From assembly GCA_025774205.1 (NCBI GenBank), contig JALGWK010000004.1, positions 1 to 19,320 on the forward strand: 19,320 bases of DNA, in the 5' to 3' direction. Source of the DNA: a bacterium. Lineage in GTDB: Bacteria > Blakebacterota > Blakebacteria > Blakebacterales > Blakebacteraceae. Made by a program: the position numbers and the translations under genes. Each line of letters starts with the position of its first letter. Position 1 is the first letter of the stretch. The notes beneath the pieces were generated by a model. That model did not search any database and had not been told where the DNA came from. It saw nothing but the letters and a program-made list of their open reading frames with translations. This document shows, piece after piece, positions 1-7,045 of the stretch.

Positions 1-1
1 T

Positions 2-3000
2 GGTGATGATTTCGACCGGGCGGTCGCGGCTCTGGAAGGGGAAGAGCCGGAGGAAGAGCCGGAGGAAGAGGAGGCGGTCGAGGAGGAAGAGGAAGGTGTG
101 GAAGAGCAGGCAGAAGAGCGAAAGCAGAAAGTGCCCGATCTCACCTCCCTGGAATTCCCCGATCTTCACCGGATCACCGTCCGGGTGAGAGGCCCGGAGG
201 CAACGCACCGGGTTGATCTCCTGCCGCGCAAACCGTGGCAGACTTCTCCGGCATCGGGTCGGTCAGCCGCCGCCTCACGCGACTTCCCCCTGTCGCGACT
301 GCTGACGACCGAAGGGCTCTTCCGCGATTCCGACCAGGACTTCGTGCCCGACGAGATGATCGCGCATTTTTCGGTGGACGGCGGGGAGGCGGCCGAGGCG
401 CTGGTGGACCTTGCCGCCCGGATCGGACTCGAGACAGCCGGAATGCGGTTCCCTCTGGCCCGGGTGGGCGGCGAGGATGACTACCCGGAAGAATCGGGTT
501 TCCCGGTCATCGTGGGATCGGACCACTACCAGACGAGAAGACTCCTGAAGGAAGAGCGGCTTCACGGACTCCCGGTTGGACCGGGGGAGGGCTATCTCCA
601 GTTCGCGGCCGAGGCCTTCAATGGCAACAGCGGCCTGGTGATCGGCGGTACCGATCAGGAAGGACTCGAGACGATCACCACCTGGATCGCGGAGCGCATG
701 CCGTGGCTCTGGACCCGGGGCAAGGGTGAGTTCTCGCTCGAGGATGTCGAGACCGAGGTGCGCCGGTTCTTGAAAGCGGGCGGGCAGGTGAGTCTGGCGC
801 TCGGCAAGCTCGACCGGTGGCTCGAACGGATCGAAGGACGCGACCTCGAGAAGATCGAGGTCGAGATCGCCGCCAGGGAGGTCGAGCCTGGACTCGACTC
901 CCATATCCGGGATCGGGTCAGGAACCGGTTCCCCGGGACGGAGACGAGCACGCAGGTGTTCAGGACAGGGTTCGGCACGAACCGGCCGATCTTCGAGGAA
1001 TCGCTGGAGATCCCGTGGGAGGTGGACACCTTCCGTGATCTCTTCCGGGGGAAGGCCCTGCCCGCGCTGGCTTCGTCGAACGGTGGCCGCATCGTGGTAC
1101 GGGTGAGTGAATCCCCGGCGGTGCGGGCCGATCTGAAAGAGGAGATCGAAGCCGATCTGCGCCGGGCAGGGATCGATCCCTCGTCATTCACCATCGAGGT
1201 GATCTGCGCCTACAAGCAGGGGTACAGCTGGCTCCACGACGTGATCCTGCCGCGGCTCCTCGATCGGGAGATCGGCGGCATCGAGATAACCTACCATACC
1301 CTGAAGGATTCCCGGGAGGTGCGCTGGCAGGCGATCCATGCCAACACCAGGTGGCTGCAGGAGATCTTCCCCATCGACGTGGTCATGGGACGGGAACTTG
1401 GGATCCCCGATTCACTGATCACGTTCACGCCCACCCAGGAGATCGATCCGATCTACACCGTCACCGCGACCGATCGCGCGGGCAATGTCGTACTCCGGGA
1501 GGATTTCGATCCGAAGTACGTGGTGCGGCCCTTCTTCGACCTCTTCCCCGAGTATGAATCACTCCGGGTGACCACCGGATGGGTGCTGGTGGAGTCCGAC
1601 GGACAGATCGTGCTGGATGAGCGCATTCCCACCGATCCGGAGGTATTCTGGGATCATCTGCAGACCTCCACTTTCCGGAAGATCATCGACTACGTGATGG
1701 ACCTGCAGGAGGGGCGCCCTTCACCGAACAACGCGCCCTATTTCGATGAACTGCGCATCGACCTCACCCTGAGCGAACCCGACTATCGACTCGATGTGGA
1801 TGAAGAGGTGATCTCCTCCCTGGAGGCCCTTCACGAGGACATTCTCTTCGAGACCCTGACGCTCTTCAACCTGATCGGTAACCGGTACGGAGTAGGAACT
1901 CTGAGCTATCCCGGACGGGTTCTGCCGTGGGTGCATCCCGCCCGGGACGGGGAAGCAGGGCACGCTTCGATCACCATGACCGGGCGGGAGCGGGCGGCCC
2001 CCGAACTCGTCATGACGTGGACCGAACGGGGATCGGAACCGGTCAAACAGCGGTATCCGCTCACGAACCTCGGGGTGGAACCGCCGGTTCTGCGTGGTAT
2101 CACGGTGAAATCAGGAGATGAGGGACTGTCGCGGATGCTCTTCGAGGTTGTCGCGACCGATACGGTCGACCGGTACGATGAGTATCGCTACCGCGGATCG
2201 GAGTCGGCGATCGATCGGAGCTTCCTCTCTTCGGAACTGCTGGCCGACATGGTTCTGAACCTGGCCGGTCTCCATGCCGCCGGTCTCTACGAAGAGGAGA
2301 TGAGTCTCGACCGGGTGGGGGAGTTCCTCTTCCGGATCACCCTGGAGGATTCGACCGAGTTCACCCGGCTCATTCCCCTGCCGCGGAGCCGGAATCCGAT
2401 GAGCACCGACAACCCGCGGCTCGAGGATCGGCGCTTCCGTTATCGTGGAGAACCGCTGGTGCAGTGGGAGACACCGATCCCGCCGGGGGAGTGCAACGAG
2501 ATCCTTGCCCGCCTCGGCACCTTCCCCAACGTGAACGTCTACTATATGGCCACCTCGCTGCTGGGGCAGGATGTCTTCGCGGTCGATCTCCATCCGCCGG
2601 TCGAGGCCGCCTACCTCTCCCAGGCGAAGCTGAACGCTCTCCGTCCGACGCTGCTGCTGCACGGCCGGGTTCACGGCAACGAGGTCTCCAGCACGAGCCA
2701 CCTGCTGAGGCTCATCGAACTGTGCGCGACCGATTCGACCTGGATGGAGTACCTGAACCAGGTGAACCTGGTGATCTATCCCATCACCAATCCCGACGGC
2801 GCGCAGATCGCGTATGACATGTGGCGGGAGACCCCCGATTTCATGCTCCACGTGGGACGCCCCGGAGCGCTCGGCAACGACGTGACCTCCCGGGAGGTCA
2901 GGGGCGATCACCGCTACCCTGAAGCGGGGATGGTCCACCGGCTGCGGGAGGCCTGGCTCCCCGATATCGTCATCGACATGCACGGGGTTCCCTCGCACGA

Positions 3001-3577
3001 ATGGGTGCAGTATTTCGCCGGGTACAGCGGCTGGGTGCGGAGCCGGTACGGCGGAGCCCGCAGTTACTGGCTGCCACGGGGGTGGTACATCCCCGGCTTC
3101 AGCTGGATCGACGATGACCGCTATCCGGAGATCGAAACCGCCCACCGGGCGATCACCGATTCGCTCCTCATAGCCGTCACCTCGGTCGCCGATGTCGATG
3201 CCGCCAACCGGCGTATCTACGACCGGTATCTCAAGTATGGTCGCCAGGACGAGGAAACCCACCGGGAGTACTTCTACCGGGGGATCCAGCTCGAGGCCGG
3301 GTTGCGGGGCAGGAGGATATCGGGTTCCGGGGTCACCGGCCCGAAGGTTACCTACTTCACCATGACGACCGAAGCGGCCGATGAGACCGCTTACGGTGAC
3401 TGGCTCGATCTCATGTGTCGGGCAGGCCTCTCGAGCAGTCAGGCCCTGCTGAATTATCTCTACCACGGGGTGAACGATGTCGAGCGGGAGAACCGGGCGA
3501 ACGGGGAGTACATCACCCGCAGCGTGAGCAGGGTGAAACCCGTAACGCCGGATTCGGGAGATGAAAAGAAACGTTAG
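2..3577 (+). CDS. M14-family zinc carboxypeptidase-like protein, N-terminus outside window
   Basis: The reading frame is open from the first codon at base 2, so the true start lies upstream; 1191 residues are visible. Numbered from base 2, residues 12-42 are a Glu-rich low-complexity linker. A long region of unrecognised folds follows to about residue 800. The last third is an M14 metallocarboxypeptidase domain: the zinc motif HGRVHGNE holds H891 and E894 (HxxE), NPDG follows, and DMHG supplies the third ligand H994. E1098 in GIQLEAG is a candidate catalytic Glu. M14 enzymes cleave C-terminal amino acids or peptidoglycan peptides; which applies here cannot be told. The protein is far longer than typical M14 enzymes (300-450 residues), so most of it is accessory. 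Export is likely but the signal region is not visible. The GTG at 98 is only an internal codon. The gene is followed by two small genes on the same strand. Confidence 0.85.
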   Translation, partial: GDDFDRAVAALEGEEPEEEPEEEEAVEEEEEGVEEQAEERKQKVPDLTSLEFPDLHRITVRVRGPEATHRVDLLPRKPWQTSPASGRSAAASRDFPLSRLLTTEGLFRDSDQDFVPDEMIAHFSVDGGEAAEALVDLAARIGLETAGMRFPLARVGGEDDYPEESGFPVIVGSDHYQTRRLLKEERLHGLPVGPGEGYLQFAAEAFNGNSGLVIGGTDQEGLETITTWIAERMPWLWTRGKGEFSLEDVETEVRRFLKAGGQVSLALGKLDRWLERIEGRDLEKIEVEIAAREVEPGLDSHIRDRVRNRFPGTETSTQVFRTGFGTNRPIFEESLEIPWEVDTFRDLFRGKALPALASSNGGRIVVRVSESPAVRADLKEEIEADLRRAGIDPSSFTIEVICAYKQGYSWLHDVILPRLLDREIGGIEITYHTLKDSREVRWQAIHANTRWLQEIFPIDVVMGRELGIPDSLITFTPTQEIDPIYTVTATDRAGNVVLREDFDPKYVVRPFFDLFPEYESLRVTTGWVLVESDGQIVLDERIPTDPEVFWDHLQTSTFRKIIDYVMDLQEGRPSPNNAPYFDELRIDLTLSEPDYRLDVDEEVISSLEALHEDILFETLTLFNLIGNRYGVGTLSYPGRVLPWVHPARDGEAGHASITMTGRERAAPELVMTWTERGSEPVKQRYPLTNLGVEPPVLRGITVKSGDEGLSRMLFEVVATDTVDRYDEYRYRGSESAIDRSFLSSELLADMVLNLAGLHAAGLYEEEMSLDRVGEFLFRITLEDSTEFTRLIPLPRSRNPMSTDNPRLEDRRFRYRGEPLVQWETPIPPGECNEILARLGTFPNVNVYYMATSLLGQDVFAVDLHPPVEAAYLSQAKLNALRPTLLLHGRVHGNEVSSTSHLLRLIELCATDSTWMEYLNQVNLVIYPITNPDGAQIAYDMWRETPDFMLHVGRPGALGNDVTSREVRGDHRYPEAGMVHRLREAWLPDIVIDMHGVPSHEWVQYFAGYSGWVRSRYGGARSYWLPRGWYIPGFSWIDDDRYPEIETAHRAITDSLLIAVTSVADVDAANRRIYDRYLKYGRQDEETHREYFYRGIQLEAGLRGRRISGSGVTGPKVTYFTMTTEAADETAYGDWLDLMCRAGLSSSQALLNYLYHGVNDVERENRANGEYITRSVSRVKPVTPDSGDEKKR
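41..70 (+). repeat. 12-bp tandem repeat coding for an EEPE acidic tract
   Basis: The unit GAAGAGCCGGAG occurs at 41-52 and 53-64, and half a unit follows at 65-70. It is in frame with the peptidase gene and gives EEPE repeats within a longer acidic stretch. This is probably a flexible linker that can change length by slippage. Confidence 0.7.
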
Positions 3578-3595
3578 TGTCACGTGACATGACAC
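3578..3595. promoter_or_regulatory. Perfect 12-bp palindrome after the M14 gene
   Basis: TGTCACGTGACA (3578-3589) is a perfect palindrome directly after the peptidase stop. It lies inside a wider GTGTCA/TGACAC inverted repeat (3577-3595). There is no following T-run, so it does not look like an intrinsic terminator. It could be a dimeric-regulator site for the downstream small genes or mere chance; no known consensus was recognised. Confidence 0.3.
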
Positions 3596-3621
3596 TGGCG
3601 TCGATAACGAGGAGCAGGATC

Positions 3622-3885
3622 ATGAACGCAGGACGGACGGAACCTGATTCGATTGCCGGTGATGAAGACTTCATCCGTTTCATGCAGGTCGCCCGTGAGG
3701 ATCCGGAGATCCACCAGAGATGTATCACGGTCCTTTCGCAGGACGACTTCAACCGGCAGTCGCTGCTCAATACCTGGATCTCCGACCTCGAGCTGCAGAG
3801 CGCGCCGGCGGAACTGCGACGGGTGCTCACCTATCTGCTCGACAGTGAGGTTGCCGCCGCTGCCCTGCGACTGCTGCGGGAATGA
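3622..3885 (+). CDS. Small hypothetical helical protein (87 aa)
   Basis: I do not recognise this gene with confidence. The ATG at 3622 is preceded by GAGGAG with a suitable gap, whereas an in-frame GTG at 3577 overlaps the upstream stop and has no ribosome site, so the shorter 87-residue form is preferred. The product is acidic, has no signal peptide or membrane segment, and looks helical. The pattern DEDFIRFMQVAREDPE, then LLNTWISDLELQSAPAELRRVL, loosely recalls Nif11-type leader domains (F-x-x-F, a DP pair, later Glu/Leu helices), but the match is weak and no double-Gly cleavage site is seen. A second small gene starts 12 bases after its stop, so the two are very likely co-expressed. Confidence 0.65.
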   Translation: MNAGRTEPDSIAGDEDFIRFMQVAREDPEIHQRCITVLSQDDFNRQSLLNTWISDLELQSAPAELRRVLTYLLDSEVAAAALRLLRE

Positions 3886-3897
3886 AGGAGGAGCACG

Positions 3898-4050
3898 ATG
3901 AGCAGTACCTGGGAACTGAGAGATGGGAAAGTGCTGGTCGTGGAGGATGCCGAATCTGCCTCGCTGGTGGTCGTGGCCCGGGATCTGAAGAGTGCCGGGG
4001 AGAAAACGGCCGTCCTGCAGGAGATTATTCTGGAACTGGAGAACCGGTGA
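3898..4050 (+). CDS. Small hypothetical protein (50 aa)
   Basis: A short reading frame starts at ATG 3898, 6 bases after a full AGGAGG ribosome site (3886-3891), and ends at TGA 4048-4050. The product starts MSSTWELRDGKVLVVEDAE and has a beta-like first half and an amphipathic helical end (AVLQEIILELENR). No Cys, signal peptide or membrane helix is present. The strong ribosome site, the tight spacing after the 87-residue gene and the normal codon use argue that it is real. The family is not recognised. It may be a partner of the preceding small protein. Confidence 0.6.
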   Translation: MSSTWELRDGKVLVVEDAESASLVVVARDLKSAGEKTAVLQEIILELENR

Positions 4051-4113
4051 CGGCCAGAGAACGTTAGAGGCGACTACCCCCAGAACCTTTACCGGTCAGC
4101 AGGGAGAGATGTG

Positions 4114-4797
4114 ATGGCTTCGGAACTGCCGCAGTGCGCGAGTTGTGCCTTCGATTCAGAGGATCAGATCTGCCGGAATCCTGACGGGATGGGTCCCGCG
4201 GACTGTCCGACGGTAATGAATGAAGAGGCCGTCGCCCGGGCAGTGGCGAAGTATGAGGATCCGACGGTGTACGAGTTCGCCCGCCAGGCCTCGATCCAGG
4301 AGGCCGAGGGGTACGGTGACCGCGATCGGAAACCGTTCGTGAAACACCCCGTCAAACCGCGGCTGGAGGAGATCGTTGACTTCGCCCGGCGGATGGGTTA
4401 CGAACGTCTGGGAGTCGCGTTCTGTGCCGGTCTCCACTCCGAGGCGGGACTGCTGGAGAGGGTCCTCACTGGAGCCGGTTTTGAGACGGTCTCGGTGGTT
4501 TGCAAGGTCGGCTGCACGCCGAAGGAGACGCTCGGGATCGAGGAGCATGAGAAGATACGGATCGGGGAGTATGAGTCGATGTGCAACCCGATCGCCCAGG
4601 CGGAGGTCCTGAACGAGGCGGAGACCGAATTCAACATCCTCCTCGGTCTCTGCGTGGGGCACGATTCCCTCTTCTTCAGGCACTCGGAAGCGCCGGTGAC
4701 AGTCTTCGCCGCCAAGGACCGGGTCATGGGGCACAACCCGATCGCGGCCCTCTATACGCTTGATTCGTATTCGGTGCGGTTCGCTCCCTCAGACTGA
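4114..4797 (+). CDS. DUF1847 cysteine-rich putative metal-binding protein
   Basis: The 227-residue product matches what I know of the DUF1847 family. Its N-terminus carries C8-x2-C11, C20 and C31-P (CASC...ICRNPDG...DCP). Further cysteines follow at C104 (FCAGLHSE), C130 and C134 (CKVGC), C157 (SMCNP) and C180 (GLCVGHDS). Such a pattern suggests bound iron, zinc or an Fe-S cluster; the reaction is unknown. A conserved-looking GHDSLFF...GHNPIAALY tail completes the domain. No signal or membrane segment is seen, so it is probably cytoplasmic. ATG 4114 sits 7 bases after GGGAG; the GTG at 4111 would be too close to it. The family is mostly found in anaerobes. It lies 63 bases after the small-gene pair and may share their transcript. 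Confidence 0.8.
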   Translation: MASELPQCASCAFDSEDQICRNPDGMGPADCPTVMNEEAVARAVAKYEDPTVYEFARQASIQEAEGYGDRDRKPFVKHPVKPRLEEIVDFARRMGYERLGVAFCAGLHSEAGLLERVLTGAGFETVSVVCKVGCTPKETLGIEEHEKIRIGEYESMCNPIAQAEVLNEAETEFNILLGLCVGHDSLFFRHSEAPVTVFAAKDRVMGHNPIAALYTLDSYSVRFAPSD

Positions 4798-4813
4798 ACC
4801 GGCGCTCCCGGTT
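4797..4813 (+). terminator. Weak hairpin after the DUF1847 gene
   Basis: AACCGG and CCGGTT form a 6-bp stem around a 5-base loop starting at the last base of the stop codon. There is no T-run after it, so it is at best a weak or factor-assisted terminator. Confidence 0.2.
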
Positions 4814-4858
4814 GCCGATCTGATACGCAGCGACATCCGTCGCACGGCCGAAGGAGTC

Positions 4859-4867
4859 TGGTATAGT
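4859..4867 (+). promoter_or_regulatory. Extended -10 promoter candidate for ettA
   Basis: TGG TATAGT gives a TGn extension plus a 5/6 match to TATAAT, about 50 bases before the ettA start. No good -35 hexamer is visible at 17 bases upstream, as is usual for extended -10 promoters. Confidence 0.4.
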
Positions 4868-4917
4868 ATATTGCCCATGTAGCAGTTCTTCTTTACGGGA
4901 AGATCCCGGAGACGCTC

Positions 4918-6594
4918 ATGGCAGACATCATTTTCTGGACCCGGAACCTTCGCCGGGTCTACCCGCCCGACAGGATCATCCTCGAGGACATATCCCTTTC
5001 CTTCTTCAGTGGAGCCAAAATCGGTGTGCTCGGCGCCAACGGTTCAGGCAAGAGCACTCTGCTGAGGATCATGGCCGGCGTCGATCCCGACTTCTCCGGA
5101 GAAGCCCGCGCGGCCGACGGCACCCGCATCGGCTACCTGCCGCAGGAACCGGAACTCGATCTGACGAAGACCGTTCGCGAGGTCGTCGAAGAGGGGGTGT
5201 CGGAACTCCGTTCCCTTCTGCAGCGGTTCGAGGAGATCAGCATGAAGTTCTCCGAATCGCTCTCCGAGGATGAGATGGAGCGGCTCCTCAACGAGCAGGC
5301 CGGGGTACAGGATGAGATCGAGGCGGCGGGGGCGTGGGAGATCGACCGTACGGTGGACATCGCCATGGATGCCCTGCGCGTACCCGACGGGGACATGCTC
5401 GTCGAGGTCATCTCCGGCGGCGAGCGTCGACGGGTGGCGCTCTGCCGGCTCCTCCTCCAGCACCCCGACATCCTGCTGCTCGATGAGCCGACCAATCACC
5501 TCGACGCCGAATCGGTAGCCTGGCTCGAACGATTCCTGGCCGAATACAGCGGCACCGTGATCGCGGTGACGCACGATCGCTACTTCCTCGACAATGTGGC
5601 CGGATGGATCCTCGAGCTCGATCGTGGACACGGAATCCCGTGGGAAGGCAATTACAGTTCGTGGCTCGAACAGAAGCAGGAACGCCTGCGGGTGGAGGAG
5701 AAGCAGGAGTCGAGCCGGCAGCGCACTCTCCAGCGCGAACTGGAATGGATCCGCATGGCTCCCCGGGCCCGTCAGACGAAGAGCAAAGCCCGCATCAACG
5801 CCTACGAGGAGATGCTGGCCCGCGGCAGTGGCGAGCTGGTCGGCCGGGCTGAGATCGTCATACCCAACGGTCCCCGGCTGGGGGATATCGTGGTGGAGGC
5901 GCGTGAGGTGGTGAAGGGTTTCGGGGATCGACTCCTCATGGATGGGCTCTCTTTTCACCTTCCCCGGGGAGGTATCGTCGGAGTGATCGGGGCCAACGGG
6001 GCCGGCAAGACCACCCTCTTCCGGATGATCGCCGGAGGGGAGTCGCCTGACACAGGTTCCCTGCGGGTGGGAGAGACTGTCCAGCTGGCCTACGTCGACC
6101 AGATGCGGGAACAGCTCTCACCGGAACTCACTGTCTGGGAAGAGATCTCGGGGGGGCGGGAGATGCTCCAGATCGGGAAGCGCGAGATAAAGTCGCGCGC
6201 TTATGTATCAGCCTTCAATTTCAGGGGCACCGATCAGCAGACCAGGATCGGGGACCTTTCCGGGGGTGAGCGCAACCGGGTGAATATGGCCAAACTGCTG
6301 CAGAGCGGCGCCAACCTGATCCTGCTTGATGAACCGGCCAACGACCTCGATGTGGATACCCTGCGGGCCCTCGAGGAGGCTCTGCTTGCCTATGCCGGCT
6401 GCGCGATGATCGTCAGCCACGACCGGTGGTTCCTCGACCGGATCGCCACCCATATTCTGGCTTTCGAGGGGGAGAGCAGGACGGTCTGGTACGAAGGCAA
6501 CTACCAGGAGTACGAAGAAGACCGGCGAAAACGGCTGGGCGCGGAAGCCGACCAGCCGCACCGGATCAGGTACAAACCGCTGAGACGTGACTGA
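4918..6594 (+). CDS. ettA: ABC-F translation factor EttA (energy-dependent translational throttle)
   Basis: The protein has 558 residues; E. coli EttA has 555. Two ABC ATPase domains are complete. Domain 1 has Walker [10 protein letters not shown] (39-47), signature SGGER (166-170) and Walker B ILLLDEP (D189, E190). Domain 2 has Walker [10 protein letters not shown] (about 357-365), signature LSGGERNRV (about 448) and Walker [13 protein letters not shown], with Ala where Thr is usual. Between them lies the linker with [20 protein letters not shown], which matches the EttA tRNA-interaction linker. The arm insertion is at about 100-145. The [16 protein letters not shown] and [15 protein letters not shown] stretches and the end IRYKPLRRD are typical of EttA. 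It is cytosolic and ribosome-bound: EttA enters the E site and gates the first elongation steps according to ATP/ADP. It probably has its own promoter, with GGAG just before ATG 4918. Confidence 0.93.
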   Translation: MADIIFWTRNLRRVYPPDRIILEDISLSFFSGAKIGVLGANGSGKSTLLRIMAGVDPDFSGEARAADGTRIGYLPQEPELDLTKTVREVVEEGVSELRSLLQRFEEISMKFSESLSEDEMERLLNEQAGVQDEIEAAGAWEIDRTVDIAMDALRVPDGDMLVEVISGGERRRVALCRLLLQHPDILLLDEPTNHLDAESVAWLERFLAEYSGTVIAVTHDRYFLDNVAGWILELDRGHGIPWEGNYSSWLEQKQERLRVEEKQESSRQRTLQRELEWIRMAPRARQTKSKARINAYEEMLARGSGELVGRAEIVIPNGPRLGDIVVEAREVVKGFGDRLLMDGLSFHLPRGGIVGVIGANGAGKTTLFRMIAGGESPDTGSLRVGETVQLAYVDQMREQLSPELTVWEEISGGREMLQIGKREIKSRAYVSAFNFRGTDQQTRIGDLSGGERNRVNMAKLLQSGANLILLDEPANDLDVDTLRALEEALLAYAGCAMIVSHDRWFLDRIATHILAFEGESRTVWYEGNYQEYEEDRRKRLGAEADQPHRIRYKPLRRD

Positions 6595-6597
6595 GTT

Positions 6598-6621
6598 ATT
6601 TGCACTATCTATTGTGCAAAT
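6598..6621. promoter_or_regulatory. Inverted repeat 1, possible enhancer-binding-protein site or ettA hairpin
   Basis: ATTTGCAC and GTGCAAAT form perfect 8-base arms around the spacer TATCTATT. The same core, GCAC-TATnnATT-GTGC, recurs at 6705-6720. The arms resemble NtrC-type sites (TGCAC...GTGCA), but the spacer is 8 rather than the usual 7. It lies about 215 bases upstream of the start site predicted from the sigma-54-like promoter. Being directly after the ettA stop, the hairpin could instead or also act as a terminator, with CTTTTTG shortly after. Confidence 0.5.
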
Positions 6622-6704
6622 CAGCCCTTTTTGCTGCCAGACAACGTAAGTTGCGGTTGAATAAGAAGATATCTGATTTTGGATGGTCAGTTTTACAAAT
6701 TATG

Positions 6705-6720
6705 GCACTATGGATTGTGC
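6705..6720. promoter_or_regulatory. Inverted repeat 2, second copy of the same operator-like core
   Basis: GCAC-TATGGATT-GTGC repeats the core of the site 103 bases upstream with the same 8-base spacer, again followed by an A-run (AAAA). Only the GCAC/GTGC arms are perfect here. It lies about 110 bases before the predicted sigma-54 start, a normal distance for an enhancer. Confidence 0.5.
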
Positions 6721-6797
6721 AAAAACTGTCCGCTCATTCACGTACCTGATCCTTCAAAACCCAATAAGATACTGATTCTTCGCGCCATTTCCATGTT

Positions 6798-6813
6798 TGG
6801 CCCGATCATTGCT
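6798..6813 (+). promoter_or_regulatory. Sigma-54 (-24/-12) promoter candidate
   Basis: TGGCCCGATCATTGCT matches the consensus TGGCACGnnnnTTGCW at every fixed position but one. The GG and GC dinucleotides are exactly 10 bases apart. Transcription would start near 6824, about 220 bases before the large prepilin ATG. Sigma-54 with a PilR-type activator is a well-known control for type IV pilin genes. Confidence 0.6.
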
Positions 6814-6842
6814 CTATATATGCGAGCCTGCGTCCTGTACCG

Positions 6843-6959
6843 GTGCAGCGGGACCGGGAAAGTACGGGCGTACCCTCCCGCGGGGAAGGAGGGTTCACCC
6901 TGAACGAGGTCGTGATGACCATGTCTTCTCCGAGATTACTCGGGCGAATTACCCCGTGA
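6843..6959 (+). pseudogene. Truncated type IV prepilin leader
   Basis: In the frame starting at GTG 6843 the translation reaches RGEGGFTLNEVVMTM and then stops at TGA 6957-6959 after SSPRLLGRITP. GG|FTLxE with Glu at position 5 is the prepilin peptidase signature, and the next gene carries the closely similar EGGFTLVELMV. The hydrophobic helix is not continued in any frame, so most of the mature pilin seems to have been deleted. No good ribosome site precedes the GTG, and the true start is unknown. It may be the relic of a pilin gene that once headed this transcript, or an assembly error. A functional mini-leader is less likely. Confidence 0.45.
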
Positions 6960-7045
6960 GGCCCAGGGACAGGTGGAACGGGGCGACCAGACTTGCGCCG
7001 GATACATGCGGCACGGTTGCCCGTACCAAGCGTTAGGAGCGCGCA

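Larger units (their letters stand above)
6595..7045 (+). other. Non-coding AT-rich regulatory gap upstream of the large prepilin gene
   Basis: These 451 bases hold no intact gene. The first 240 bases are clearly more AT-rich than the flanks. The gap contains two matching inverted repeats (6598-6621 and 6705-6720), a sigma-54-type promoter (6798-6813) and a truncated prepilin leader (6843-6959). The ribosome site of the next gene, AGGAG at 7035-7039, lies 6 bases before ATG 7046. Confidence 0.7.

Noticed and set aside
2111-3595. 494-codon open frame on the minus strand opposite the M14 gene
   Set aside because: It is antisense to a clear peptidase domain, has a low-complexity Pro/Gly/Val/Arg composition with no domain, and arises from GC-biased codon positions.
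6703-6721. TGGCAC...TTGTGCA as a sigma-54 promoter
   Set aside because: The GG and GC elements are 13 bases apart rather than 10. It is better read as the second inverted repeat.
6679-6903. 74-codon frame (CKNCPLIHVPDPSKPNK...) in the AT-rich gap
   Set aside because: It starts at a TTG without a ribosome site and runs through the second inverted repeat and the sigma-54-like promoter. It fits no family.
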